A stretch of DNA of 39,107 nucleotides from Bacteroidota bacterium (GTDB lineage Bacteria > Bacteroidota > Bacteroidia > Chitinophagales > Chitinophagaceae). Below, piece after piece: positions 24,440 through 31,995 of the stretch. Both the position numbers and the translations under genes were made by a program. Within the stretch, counting starts at the first letter, position 1, and the number at the start of each line of letters is the position of its first letter. The stretch covers positions 1 to 39,107 of the forward strand of contig SXXL01000017.1 of the NCBI GenBank assembly GCA_005789565.1, given 5' to 3'. The notes below the pieces were generated by a model. It was not told the origin of the DNA and searched no databases. It was given only the letters and a program-made list of their open reading frames with translations.

Positions 24440-26668
24440 TCAGAAATTTGATCTGACCGCGATCATCCAGCTCCGGCCCGGGGCGGAGAGCCCGGAGGCA
24501 AAAACCCGGTAGTTCCGATCCAATATATTTTCGACACTCCCTTGTATCTGAAGGGTTTTGGAAACGGCCACCTGAAACCGCCAGTTCAAGGTCATCCAGC
24601 TTGGCATCCCATCGGGCGTGGCGTATTGGAGGTTGTCCTCTCCGTCCAAATTGTAGTCCCGCAGCCGCTTCCACCCATTGAATAACAGGAATGCCTCGGA
24701 TTGGAATTTTTTATGTTGGTATTGAAGCCCGCTGCGGCCAAATACGGGGGGAATATGGTCCAGCGGCAGCTCTCCGCCGGCTGTCTGATAGCGCCCCTGG
24801 GTTTGGGTAATGGTATTGTCGAGCGACCAGCCCTTGCCCAGATCAAAGCCCAGTCGAAACTGCACCCCGGCCAAATAACCCTGGCGGGCATTTTGATTGG
24901 CATACAGGGCCGAACGAATGCCGTTGTAGTCGACAGAATCGGCTCCATTCAACCGATAGGGTGCCAGGGCGATCGCATTCCGATACAACGTATAAAAAAA
25001 GGCCCCTTCGAACCGGATCTTATCCGCCAGGCGAAGGTTCCAATTCAGATCGGCGTTGTATGTACGCTCCGGCCGAATCGAGGGATTGGGCAGAATGAGT
25101 CGGCGTTGTGTAGTGCTGGATTCAAAAATCCGGGCCGCATCATCGATGTTGGGGGTGCGAAAGCCACTGCTCAGGTTCAGGGCTACCCGACCTGCCGCAT
25201 CCGGATTGTATACGATGCCTATGTTTCCGGTGAGCGCAAGATGATCTTGCCGGATCTCGGTGAAGGGGAAATTGAAAAAGGAATTGTTCAGCAGGGTCGA
25301 GTGAAGCGAAACGTGTTGCAGGCGTATGCCGTCGTTCAAGACCCATTTGCTATTCTGAATTTTTCGGAGATGCTGGCCATACAGTCCCCAATACAACATC
25401 CGGTTCTGACCATCCGGATACCGCGTATCGATCGGAGTCTTGCTGCCGGTACGGCGGTTGGTCCGATCCGCCTCCGACTGCAAGTCGTTCCACTGCCCAT
25501 CCATTCCGTAGGTGAATTCATCTTTTCCCCTCTTGGTGCGGGCATCCAAATTAAAGCCCCATACCTGGATCTGTTCGCGTCGACTGTCGAACCGTTCATA
25601 TTGTAAATACTCGCGGGTTTGCCGGCTTTCCCGAATGAACTGATGGTGCAACTGAAAATTGAATTCTTGGTCGGCGTGCAACATCCAACGAACCTGATAA
25701 GCGGCCAGGCTGCGAAACTGAGGACCATAATACCATTCGGCAAAGCGCAAGGTCCGCCCCACCGTTCCCCCGAAATCTTTTGTGTCTTGCAGCCGGTCGT
25801 AGCGTGGAACATCCGTCGAGTTCGAGAGTTGCAGGTTGACTGAGTGCGCGATCTTTTCCGAAGGTTGGTACAGTAGTTTTTGGGTGATGTCCCATTGCTG
25901 ATAGCCGGAAAATTGCTGGATCCGCTCATCGGGATTACGCACCAGGCGATCGATGCCTCCGGTGGTTTCTATGTACTGGGACCGGCGTCCGAAGTTTGGA
26001 TATCGACTCGGATACCGGCTGCCCATTTTGAGGTCACCGAATTTACTGAAGGTGTAGGATTGCAACCACCCGAATTTTTGGGTACCCAGGTTGACGTCCA
26101 CATGTCCGCTGACTTCTTTATTGACCGTGCGGTATCGGAGAAATTGATTGCCGCTGACCCGGGTTTTGTTGTTGTCCGACAAGATCACCGGTTTGGTGCG
26201 AAAGTGGATCGCACCGCCGAGTGCATCGCTGCCGTGCAGGGTGGAGGCGGGTCCCAGTAGTACCTCCACCGACTCCAAAATATTTTGGTCTACCGTGATG
26301 GCATTATGCAAATGCCCCGCCCGGTAGATCGCATTGTTCATTCGAATACCATCCACCAATAAGAGTACACGGCTGGCTTCGAAGCCACGGAGCACCGGAC
26401 TGCCGCCGCCTTGTTGACTTTTTTGGACAAATATTTTACCGCCCTCTTGTAATATGTCGGCCGTATTGGCCGCGTGTATGTTGGCTATTGACTTTTTGTC
26501 GATCACCAGGGCTTGCTGTGCTGTATGCTTGACCTTCTCCCGGAATTTATTGGTATAAATGACCGCTTCTTCTAGCAGGCCAACCTTCGACGTATCTGCT
26601 TGAGCGGATGCCGACAGACATATCAGTATGGCTGCCATTGTACTCAGTCCGCTGAAGTGCTCCCGCAT
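24440..26668 (-). CDS. TonB-dependent receptor, haem/haemoprotein type
   Basis: A 742-residue outer-membrane receptor. The signal peptide ends near ASAQA (residues about 20-24), a TonB-box-like segment lies at about 30-40 (LLEEAVIYTNK), the plug spans about 45-160 with GSPVLRGFEASRVLLLVDGIRMNNAIYRAGH and LGPASTLHGSDALGGAIHF, and the barrel ends AVRSNF with a terminal Phe. The RMNNAIYRAGHLHN-type plug resembles receptors for haemoglobin/haem. The neighbour upstream (ten bases) is a haem-binding CxxCH protein, which supports haem as the cargo; the assignment remains inference. No haemophore or hmu genes are seen. Confidence 0.85.
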   Translation of the reverse strand: MREHFSGLSTMAAILICLSASAQADTSKVGLLEEAVIYTNKFREKVKHTAQQALVIDKKSIANIHAANTADILQEGGKIFVQKSQQGGGSPVLRGFEASRVLLLVDGIRMNNAIYRAGHLHNAITVDQNILESVEVLLGPASTLHGSDALGGAIHFRTKPVILSDNNKTRVSGNQFLRYRTVNKEVSGHVDVNLGTQKFGWLQSYTFSKFGDLKMGSRYPSRYPNFGRRSQYIETTGGIDRLVRNPDERIQQFSGYQQWDITQKLLYQPSEKIAHSVNLQLSNSTDVPRYDRLQDTKDFGGTVGRTLRFAEWYYGPQFRSLAAYQVRWMLHADQEFNFQLHHQFIRESRQTREYLQYERFDSRREQIQVWGFNLDARTKRGKDEFTYGMDGQWNDLQSEADRTNRRTGSKTPIDTRYPDGQNRMLYWGLYGQHLRKIQNSKWVLNDGIRLQHVSLHSTLLNNSFFNFPFTEIRQDHLALTGNIGIVYNPDAAGRVALNLSSGFRTPNIDDAARIFESSTTQRRLILPNPSIRPERTYNADLNWNLRLADKIRFEGAFFYTLYRNAIALAPYRLNGADSVDYNGIRSALYANQNARQGYLAGVQFRLGFDLGKGWSLDNTITQTQGRYQTAGGELPLDHIPPVFGRSGLQYQHKKFQSEAFLLFNGWKRLRDYNLDGEDNLQYATPDGMPSWMTLNWRFQVAVSKTLQIQGSVENILDRNYRVFASGLSAPGRSWMIAVRSNF

Positions 26669-26678
26669 CCGTCGTTGA

Positions 26679-27164
26679 TTATTTTTTTCGGATCAGGCTA
26701 TCGATCGGGTGATGGGCCTTCAGGGTGTCCATGATCTGTTGGGCCCAACCGGTTAAGACCATTCTTTCTTCCGAGGTTAACCGGGCTTCGCCATGAACCC
26801 AGGTATAGGAGTTCAGCGGCATTTCTCCTTCCTTAACTTCCTCCATCAGCTCCTCCATCTTGTGATATTGATACCGCAACCGCCGGTGGGTGTATTCGTC
26901 AAAGTTGAGATGGCTTTTTCCTTCTTCCACGTGATCGTTCAGCCACCAATACACCGGTTGGATATTGGCATACCAGGGATATTGGGTGTTGTTGCTGTGG
27001 CAATCGTAGCAGGCTTTTTTCAGGATGACGGATACGCGCTCGGGAACGGGATATTGAGTTTGGATCGCGTTCGGCGATGCCGCGAGGGATTGATTCTTCG
27101 CGGGGCGGATGAATTGGATCAACAGTAGGGCGGTCAGTAAGGTCCAGCCGATCTTTTTAAGCAT
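26679..27164 (-). CDS. Haem-binding domain protein (Haem_bd family)
   Basis: A 161-residue protein with an N-terminal hydrophobic anchor (about residues 4-19) and a periplasmic c-type-like motif CYDCH (Cys52, Cys55, His56), followed by the family-typical NNTQYPWYANIQPVYWWLNDHVEEGKSHLNF and EMPLNSYTWVHGEARLT. It probably binds haem covalently in the periplasm. It is placed ten bases behind gpmI and ten bases before the haem-type receptor, so the three genes read as one transcript. It could serve as an electron carrier or as a haem relay. Confidence 0.9.
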   Translation of the reverse strand: MLKKIGWTLLTALLLIQFIRPAKNQSLAASPNAIQTQYPVPERVSVILKKACYDCHSNNTQYPWYANIQPVYWWLNDHVEEGKSHLNFDEYTHRRLRYQYHKMEELMEEVKEGEMPLNSYTWVHGEARLTSEERMVLTGWAQQIMDTLKAHHPIDSLIRKK

Positions 27165-27174
27165 CTCGGTTGAT

Positions 27175-28710
27175 TTAGGGATAATCGATTAGGATGTTAC
27201 CGGTCATTTCACTTGGCACCGGAATACCCATCATGGTCAGGATCGTGGGGGCAATATCCCCCAATTTTCCGGCATCGATGGTTCCGTTCCATTCTTTGTC
27301 AATGATGAAAAAGGGGACCGGGTTCAGGGTGTGGGCCGTATTGGGCGAGCCGTCGGGGTTGATCATATAATCGGCATTCCCGTGGTCGGCTGTGAGGAAG
27401 ATCGTGTATCCGTTTTGCAATCCGGCTTGAACGACTTGCGCCACACAATCATCGACCGTTTCTACAGCGTGGATGGCGGCTTGCCAGATGCCGGTATGTC
27501 CGACCATGTCGGCATTGGCATAATTCAGACAGATAAAATCGGTAGTAGCTTTTTTGATCTCTTCCAGGATCGCCATGGTTACTTCTTTGGCACTCATTTC
27601 TGGGTGCAGGTCGTAGGTAGCCACTTTGGGCGAGGGGATCATGATCCGGCTTTCCCCTTCAAAAGGTTTTTCGCGGCCGCCGCTGAAAAAAAAGCTTACG
27701 TGCGGATATTTTTCCGTCTCCGCGATCCGGATCTGGGTACGTCCGTGCTGAGCCAGCACTTCACCCAGGGTGTTGTGAAGGTTATCGGTGGCAAAAACGA
27801 TGTGTACCCCCTGATAGCTTTTATCGTATTCGGTGAACGTGGTGTAGTGGAGATCGAGTTTTTTCATGCCCTGCTCCGGCAGGTCCATTTGGGTGAGCGC
27901 TTGGGTGATCTCTCGGCAGCGATCGGTACGAAAGTTGAAACAAATCACGGCGTCATGGGGACGGATCGTGGCAAGAGGTTCGTTCGTTTCATCCTGGATG
28001 ACGGTGGGCAGGAGAAATTCATCGGTGAGGTTATGTTGGTAGGAGGATTCGATGGCGACAGGCGCGTTTGGCGCCATGTTTCCTTTTCCTTCCACGAGTG
28101 CTTGGTAGGCGAGTTTGATTCGTTCCCAGCGTTTGTCACGGTCCATTGCATAGTACCGGCCGCTCACGGTGGCGATCTTTGCTTTTCCTTTGATGGCTTT
28201 TTCCAGTTGTGTCAGGAAGCCCTTGCCGCTTTTGGGATCGGTATCCCGTCCGTCGGTAAAGGCGTGAATGAAGATCTCTTTCACACCGGCTTGGTGGGCG
28301 GTATCGACCAATGCGATGAGGTGATCGATATGGGCGTGTACACCGCCGTCGCTGACGAGTCCCATCAGGTGCAGCGGCTTATTTTTTTCGAGGGCGTATT
28401 GAAAGCTGGCTTGCAGGGTTGGGTTGCGGCCCATTTCTCCATCGCGGATGGCTTTGTTGATGCGTTGGAGTTCTTGGTAAACGATTCGTCCGGCACCGAG
28501 GTTAAGGTGACCCACTTCGGAGTTCCCCATTTGTCCCGCTGGCAATCCGACGGCTTCGCCGCAGGTGACCAGGGTGGTATGAGGATAGCGTTGATAGAGG
28601 CTATCGGTGAACGGGACGCGTGCGTGTTGGATGGCATCGGCGGCGGGTACTTTTCCGAGTCCCCAGCCGTCCATGATCACCAAAATGACCTTGCGTTTTG
28701 TGTCGGACAT
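27175..28710 (-). CDS. gpmI: 2,3-bisphosphoglycerate-independent phosphoglycerate mutase
   Basis: GpmI interconverts 3- and 2-phosphoglycerate in glycolysis with two Mn ions. In the 511 residues the metal-binding VIMDGWG (Asp14), the phosphorylated Ser64 in MGNSEVGHLN, GLVSDGGVHAHIDH, HAFTDGRDT, SGRYYAMDRDKRW and TADHGNADYM are all present. Length is normal. The promoter-like element at 28734-28741 gives a short leader. It is the first gene of a row running into the haem-binding protein and receptor. The opposite strand of this gene is open over most of its length, which is a shadow effect. Confidence 0.97.
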   Translation of the reverse strand: MSDTKRKVILVIMDGWGLGKVPAADAIQHARVPFTDSLYQRYPHTTLVTCGEAVGLPAGQMGNSEVGHLNLGAGRIVYQELQRINKAIRDGEMGRNPTLQASFQYALEKNKPLHLMGLVSDGGVHAHIDHLIALVDTAHQAGVKEIFIHAFTDGRDTDPKSGKGFLTQLEKAIKGKAKIATVSGRYYAMDRDKRWERIKLAYQALVEGKGNMAPNAPVAIESSYQHNLTDEFLLPTVIQDETNEPLATIRPHDAVICFNFRTDRCREITQALTQMDLPEQGMKKLDLHYTTFTEYDKSYQGVHIVFATDNLHNTLGEVLAQHGRTQIRIAETEKYPHVSFFFSGGREKPFEGESRIMIPSPKVATYDLHPEMSAKEVTMAILEEIKKATTDFICLNYANADMVGHTGIWQAAIHAVETVDDCVAQVVQAGLQNGYTIFLTADHGNADYMINPDGSPNTAHTLNPVPFFIIDKEWNGTIDAGKLGDIAPTILTMMGIPVPSEMTGNILIDYP

Positions 28711-28733
28711 GTGTTTTCTATCGAATGGAGGAT

Positions 28734-28741
28734 CAAAGTTA
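28734..28741 (-). promoter_or_regulatory. Promoter -7 element of gpmI
   Basis: TAACTTTG on the minus strand matches TAnnTTTG perfectly, 23 bases before the start codon. It lies 32 bases from the divergent nadC element. Confidence 0.6.
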
Positions 28742-28773
28742 CGAAAGCGTGGTGGGTGCGGGGGAAATGGGAC

Positions 28774-28781
28774 TATTTTTG
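28774..28781 (+). promoter_or_regulatory. Promoter -7 element of nadC
   Basis: TATTTTTG matches TAnnTTTG perfectly and ends four bases before the ATG at 28786, predicting a leaderless mRNA and fixing the nadC start. Confidence 0.6.
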
Positions 28782-28785
28782 TGGC

Positions 28786-29640
28786 ATGTCAACAAACAAT
28801 CGGTTGGATTCATTTCGATGCTGGTTGGAAGAGGATTTGGGGGATGGCGACCACACCACGCTGGCCACCGTCTCGTCTTCGGTCTCGGGCAGGGCTTCGT
28901 TATTGGCCAAGTCGGACGGGATCTTGGCCGGTGTGCAGGCGGCGTTGGCATTTTTTTCATTTGTGGATGCTTCGATTGTGTCTACCGTATTGATGCGGGA
29001 TGGGGATCCGATCCGGTCGGGGGATCGGGTATTTGAATTATCCGGTTCGGCCCGGTCTTTGTTGATCGGGGAGCGGGTGGCGTTGAATTTGATGCAGCGG
29101 ATGTCGGGAATCGCCACGTTGACAAATAAATATGTAACGGCGTTGAAGGGCACGTCGGCTGTTTTATTGGATACGCGCAAGACCACACCGGGTTTTCGGT
29201 GGGCCGAGAAGCAAGCGGTGCGAATCGGCGGTGGCGAAAATCATCGGTTTGGGTTGTATGACCGGATTCTGATCAAGGATAATCACATCGATCATGGGGG
29301 CGGGATCGTTCCCGTGCTGGAAGCCACGCGTCGCTATTTGACAGATAAAAATGTATCGATACCGGTCGAGATCGAGGTTCGCAACCGCGAAGAGTTACAG
29401 CAGGTGATGGAATCGGGTGTGGGTTGTGTGCACCGGATCTTGTTGGATAATTTTTCGGTGGAGGAGGTGCGGGTGGCGGTAGACGTGATTGGCAAAACAT
29501 TTGAGACGGAGGTGAGCGGAGGGATTCATTTGGGGAATATTCGGGCTTATGCCGAGGCGGGAGTGCAGTTCATCAGTGTGGGGGCGCTCACGCATCAGGC
29601 GGTCAGTTTGGATCTGAGTTTAAAAACGGTGATGGAATAA
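28786..29640 (+). CDS. nadC: Nicotinate-nucleotide diphosphorylase (carboxylating), quinolinate phosphoribosyltransferase
   Basis: NadC converts quinolinate and PRPP to nicotinate mononucleotide, CO2 and PPi in de novo NAD synthesis. The 284-residue protein shows LEEDLGDGDHTT at the start, NLMQRMSGIATLT, LDTRKTTPGFRWAEKQAVRIGGGENHRFGLYDRILIKDNHI (substrate-binding Arg/Lys/His cluster), the IEVRNREEL segment and ISVGALTHQAVSLDLSLK at the end. The frame stays open far upstream (to 27331) but that part is antisense to gpmI; ATG 28786 matches the family start and the promoter. The SUI1-like gene follows after one base. Confidence 0.96.
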   Translation: MSTNNRLDSFRCWLEEDLGDGDHTTLATVSSSVSGRASLLAKSDGILAGVQAALAFFSFVDASIVSTVLMRDGDPIRSGDRVFELSGSARSLLIGERVALNLMQRMSGIATLTNKYVTALKGTSAVLLDTRKTTPGFRWAEKQAVRIGGGENHRFGLYDRILIKDNHIDHGGGIVPVLEATRRYLTDKNVSIPVEIEVRNREELQQVMESGVGCVHRILLDNFSVEEVRVAVDVIGKTFETEVSGGIHLGNIRAYAEAGVQFISVGALTHQAVSLDLSLKTVME

Positions 29641-29641
29641 T

Positions 29642-29974
29642 ATGTCGAAGAAAAGTAAAGCCGATCCGCGGGGATTTGTATTCAGTACCGATCCGAATTT
29701 TTCGTTCGAGCAGGAGTCGGGTGAATCCGAAACCCTGCCCCCGGAGAAACAATGGTTATTGCTTCGGTTGGATACCAAGCAACGCGCTGGTAAAGCCGTT
29801 ACGTTGGTCGAGCGATTCATCGGAACCACCCAAGACCTCGAGGAGCTCGGAAAAAAATTGAAATCACACTGCGGCACCGGCGGCTCCGTCAAAGACGGAC
29901 TCATACTCATTCAAGGCGACCACCGCGAAAAACTAAAACTGCACCTCCAAAAACTTGGTTACAAAGTAAAATAA
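29642..29974 (+). CDS. SUI1/eIF1-like translation initiation factor (YciH type)
   Basis: A 110-residue protein with a charged N-terminal tail and the SUI1 domain at about residues 38-108 (LRLDTKQRAGKAVTLVERFIG, ELGKKLKSHCGTGGSVKDGLILIQGDHREKL). The CGTGGSVKDG loop is the family signature. The bacterial homologue YciH can influence start-codon selection; its presence next to nadC, one base apart, suggests co-transcription rather than a shared function. The gene ends in the repeat at 29974-30056. Confidence 0.92.
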   Translation: MSKKSKADPRGFVFSTDPNFSFEQESGESETLPPEKQWLLLRLDTKQRAGKAVTLVERFIGTTQDLEELGKKLKSHCGTGGSVKDGLILIQGDHREKLKLHLQKLGYKVK

Positions 29975-30056
29975 CTCCGAACTAACTCGGAACTAACTGA
30001 CTCGGAACTAACTAACTCGGAACTAACTCCAAACTCTGAACTTCGAACTCCAAACT
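29974..30056. repeat. CTCGGAACTAA-type degenerate tandem repeat
   Basis: Units of CTCGGAACTAACT recur about four times with spacers of 0-4 bases, then decay into CTCCAAACTCTGAACTTCGAACTCC. The array fills the gap between the convergent SUI1-like gene and isocitrate dehydrogenase. No inverted partner was found, and no T-rich terminator. Confidence 0.75.
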
Positions 30057-30073
30057 TGCCGTGCGAAGCGCGG

Positions 30074-31525
30074 CTATTGTCCTTGCGCCAAACTATACCC
30101 CTTCTTCTCTCCCCACATATTCAGGATCTCGATCGAGCAGACCTTGAATGTTTTCATGAGGTATTGGTAGAGGTGAAGGATCTCCTCCTGGGTGCAGGGT
30201 TCTGTGCCTTTGCTTTCGATCCGACAGCGATATTGGTTTACCAGGTTGGTGAAGACGGATCCTTTGGGCCATACCTGGGTACCGCGGTTGCTGATGGTAA
30301 CCAGTTCGAATTTTGAATGCAGTCCGGCTAATATCTTATCGGCCACGAGTTGAGGTTGTTCTTCGCTTTCAACAAAAAAATCGGCCCCTACGATCTTTTC
30401 CTGGATCAGTTCTTTGGACATGATCAAGGGGTTATTCTCGAGTTTATAATGAGTGGGGGTGATGGGTTTGTCTTCCAGCTGGGGACGGGCTCCGTGTACC
30501 GGTGTTTTTCCCAAGTTATCGATGATGGTTTGCGTGAAGGCGGTGGTATTGAGTGCGGGTTTGTTTTTGTCTCCGAAATCACCGGTGCGCGCACCGCTTT
30601 CCAGGGTATATAGCAATGCATTTTCGATGCGGGCGGCATGCCCCATCAGTCCCAGGTGACGCAGCATGGCCAGACCGCTCAGCAACAGGGCCGTTGGGTT
30701 GGCGATGTTCTTACCCATGATATCCGGTGCGGTTCCGTGTACGGCTTCGAAGATGCAGATGTGATCGCCGATGTTGGCGGAGGGGGCAAAGCCGAGTCCG
30801 CCTACTAAGCCGGCACAAAGATCGCTCACGATATCGCCTTGCAGGTTGGTCAGTACTACTACATCGAACAGGTCGGGTCGGGTGACCAGCTTCATGCAAA
30901 GGTCATCTACGATCACATCATCGGCCTTGAGATTCGGGTATTCTTTGGCTACTTCGTAGAACACTTCCAGGAAAAGTCCGTCGGTGATCTTCATGATATT
31001 GGCCTTGTGTCCGCAGGTGATCCGACGGGATCCTTTTTTCTGTGCCATTTCAAAGGCATAGCGAATGACTTGTTCGCTGCCCGGGCGGGTGATGAAGCGA
31101 CGGCTCAGGGCAACGTCGTGCGTGAGCATGTGTTCGATGCCTCCGTAGGTATCCTCAATGTTTTCGCGTACGATGGTGAGGTCGATCGGTATGCCTGCTT
31201 TTGAGAACACTGTATCTACACCATGAAGGGTTTTGAAAACTCGTTTGTTGGCATAGGTATTCCAGGTCTTGCGGGCGGTGACGTTCACGCTTTTTACGCC
31301 TTTACCCTTAGGAGTTTCCATGGGACCTTTAAAAAGGATGCCCAGCGATTCGATGGTTTGCTGCGCCTCCGGTGTCATCCCGTTATTGAAACCTTTATCG
31401 AATACCCATTTACCCATATCTACGGGTACGTATTCCAGCGGAACGCCGGCAGCATCGAAGAGGGAGAGAACGGCGGTCATGATCTCGGGACCGATTCCGT
31501 CCCCCCGGGCAATGGCTATTTTCAT
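30074..31525 (-). CDS. icd: NADP-type isocitrate dehydrogenase, long form
   Basis: Oxidative decarboxylation of isocitrate to 2-oxoglutarate in the TCA cycle. In its 483 residues GDGIGPEI (residues 9-16), VNVTARKTWNTYANKRVFKTLHG, TIVRENIEDTYGGIEH, DDLCMKLVTRPDLFDVVVLTNLQGDIVSDLCAGLVGGLGFAPSANIG and EAVHGTAPDIMGKNIANPTALLLS mark the isocitrate/isopropylmalate dehydrogenase fold up to about residue 335. A further C-terminal domain of about 130 residues (from LEDKPITPTHYKLENN on) is the extension seen in the Thermus-like/Rickettsia-like long class. Cofactor preference (NADP versus NAD) cannot be settled by reading. Divergent from apaG with a 92-base gap. Confidence 0.92.
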   Translation of the reverse strand: MKIAIARGDGIGPEIMTAVLSLFDAAGVPLEYVPVDMGKWVFDKGFNNGMTPEAQQTIESLGILFKGPMETPKGKGVKSVNVTARKTWNTYANKRVFKTLHGVDTVFSKAGIPIDLTIVRENIEDTYGGIEHMLTHDVALSRRFITRPGSEQVIRYAFEMAQKKGSRRITCGHKANIMKITDGLFLEVFYEVAKEYPNLKADDVIVDDLCMKLVTRPDLFDVVVLTNLQGDIVSDLCAGLVGGLGFAPSANIGDHICIFEAVHGTAPDIMGKNIANPTALLLSGLAMLRHLGLMGHAARIENALLYTLESGARTGDFGDKNKPALNTTAFTQTIIDNLGKTPVHGARPQLEDKPITPTHYKLENNPLIMSKELIQEKIVGADFFVESEEQPQLVADKILAGLHSKFELVTISNRGTQVWPKGSVFTNLVNQYRCRIESKGTEPCTQEEILHLYQYLMKTFKVCSIEILNMWGEKKGYSLAQGQ

Positions 31526-31541
31526 GGTTTGAATTTGGATG

Positions 31542-31549
31542 CAAAATTA
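31542..31549 (-). promoter_or_regulatory. Promoter -7 element of isocitrate dehydrogenase
   Basis: TAATTTTG on the minus strand matches TAnnTTTG perfectly, 16 bases before the start codon at 31525. Confidence 0.6.
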
Positions 31550-31605
31550 AGTCGGCGGCGGCCAATCAATTTATGCACAAGGGAAATTTTGTTGTTTCCT
31601 TTCCC

Positions 31606-31613
31606 TACTTTTA
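31606..31613 (+). promoter_or_regulatory. Promoter -7-like element of apaG
   Basis: TACTTTTA has one mismatch (last base) to TAnnTTTG and ends four bases before the ATG at 31618. Confidence 0.45.
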
Positions 31614-31617
31614 AAAT

Positions 31618-31995
31618 ATGGTCAGTCAAGTTACGTCCGGCGTAGAGGTCAGTGTTGAAACCTTTTATCAGGCCGACGCCAATCAGCCCGAATTTATTTT
31701 CGCCTATCGCGTAACGATCGAAAATCAGAATGTATTTCCCGTTCAGTTGCTACGTCGTCATTGGGACATATTCGACAGTAACGGTGCCTACCGAGAGGTG
31801 GATGGTGACGGTGTCATCGGCCAACAACCCATTTTGGAGCCAGGTGCCCGCCATCAATACATCAGTGGGTGCAACCTCGACACGGAAATGGGACGCATGT
31901 CGGGTCATTACGAGATGGTGAACCTGAATACCGATCAACCGTTCACTGTCGTCATTCCGGCCTTCGATCTGATCATGCCGGCGAAACTCAATTGA
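31618..31995 (+). CDS. apaG: ApaG-domain protein (DUF525)
   Basis: A 125-residue protein, the full length of ApaG, a fibronectin III-like beta-sandwich. The signature GDGVIGQQPILEPGARHQYISGCNLDTEMGRMSGHYEM is complete and VSQVTSGVEVSVETFYQ leads in as usual. Bacterial ApaG was linked to Co/Mg resistance, but the biochemical role is unresolved. It ends directly at the gldB stop: the TGA of apaG and the complementary TCA of gldB form TGATCA. Confidence 0.95.
   Translation: MVSQVTSGVEVSVETFYQADANQPEFIFAYRVTIENQNVFPVQLLRRHWDIFDSNGAYREVDGDGVIGQQPILEPGARHQYISGCNLDTEMGRMSGHYEMVNLNTDQPFTVVIPAFDLIMPAKLN

Noticed and set aside
24390-24674. N-terminal extension of the sigma factor into the receptor gene
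   Set aside because: The sigma-70 domain and a natural ATG start at 24389; the extension is the receptor 3' end read in another frame.
24701-25606. 301-codon plus-strand open frame inside the haem-type receptor
   Set aside because: It is the mirror of the receptor coding sequence; the receptor is complete from signal peptide to terminal Phe.
27331-28785. Long plus-strand open frame fused in frame to nadC
   Set aside because: It is antisense to gpmI, which has all catalytic motifs. The upstream translation has no recognisable domain; nadC begins at 28786 with a promoter element just before it.
1-30056. Repeat loci as CRISPR arrays
   Set aside because: Units are 7-13 bases, degenerate and without regular spacers; no cas gene is present.
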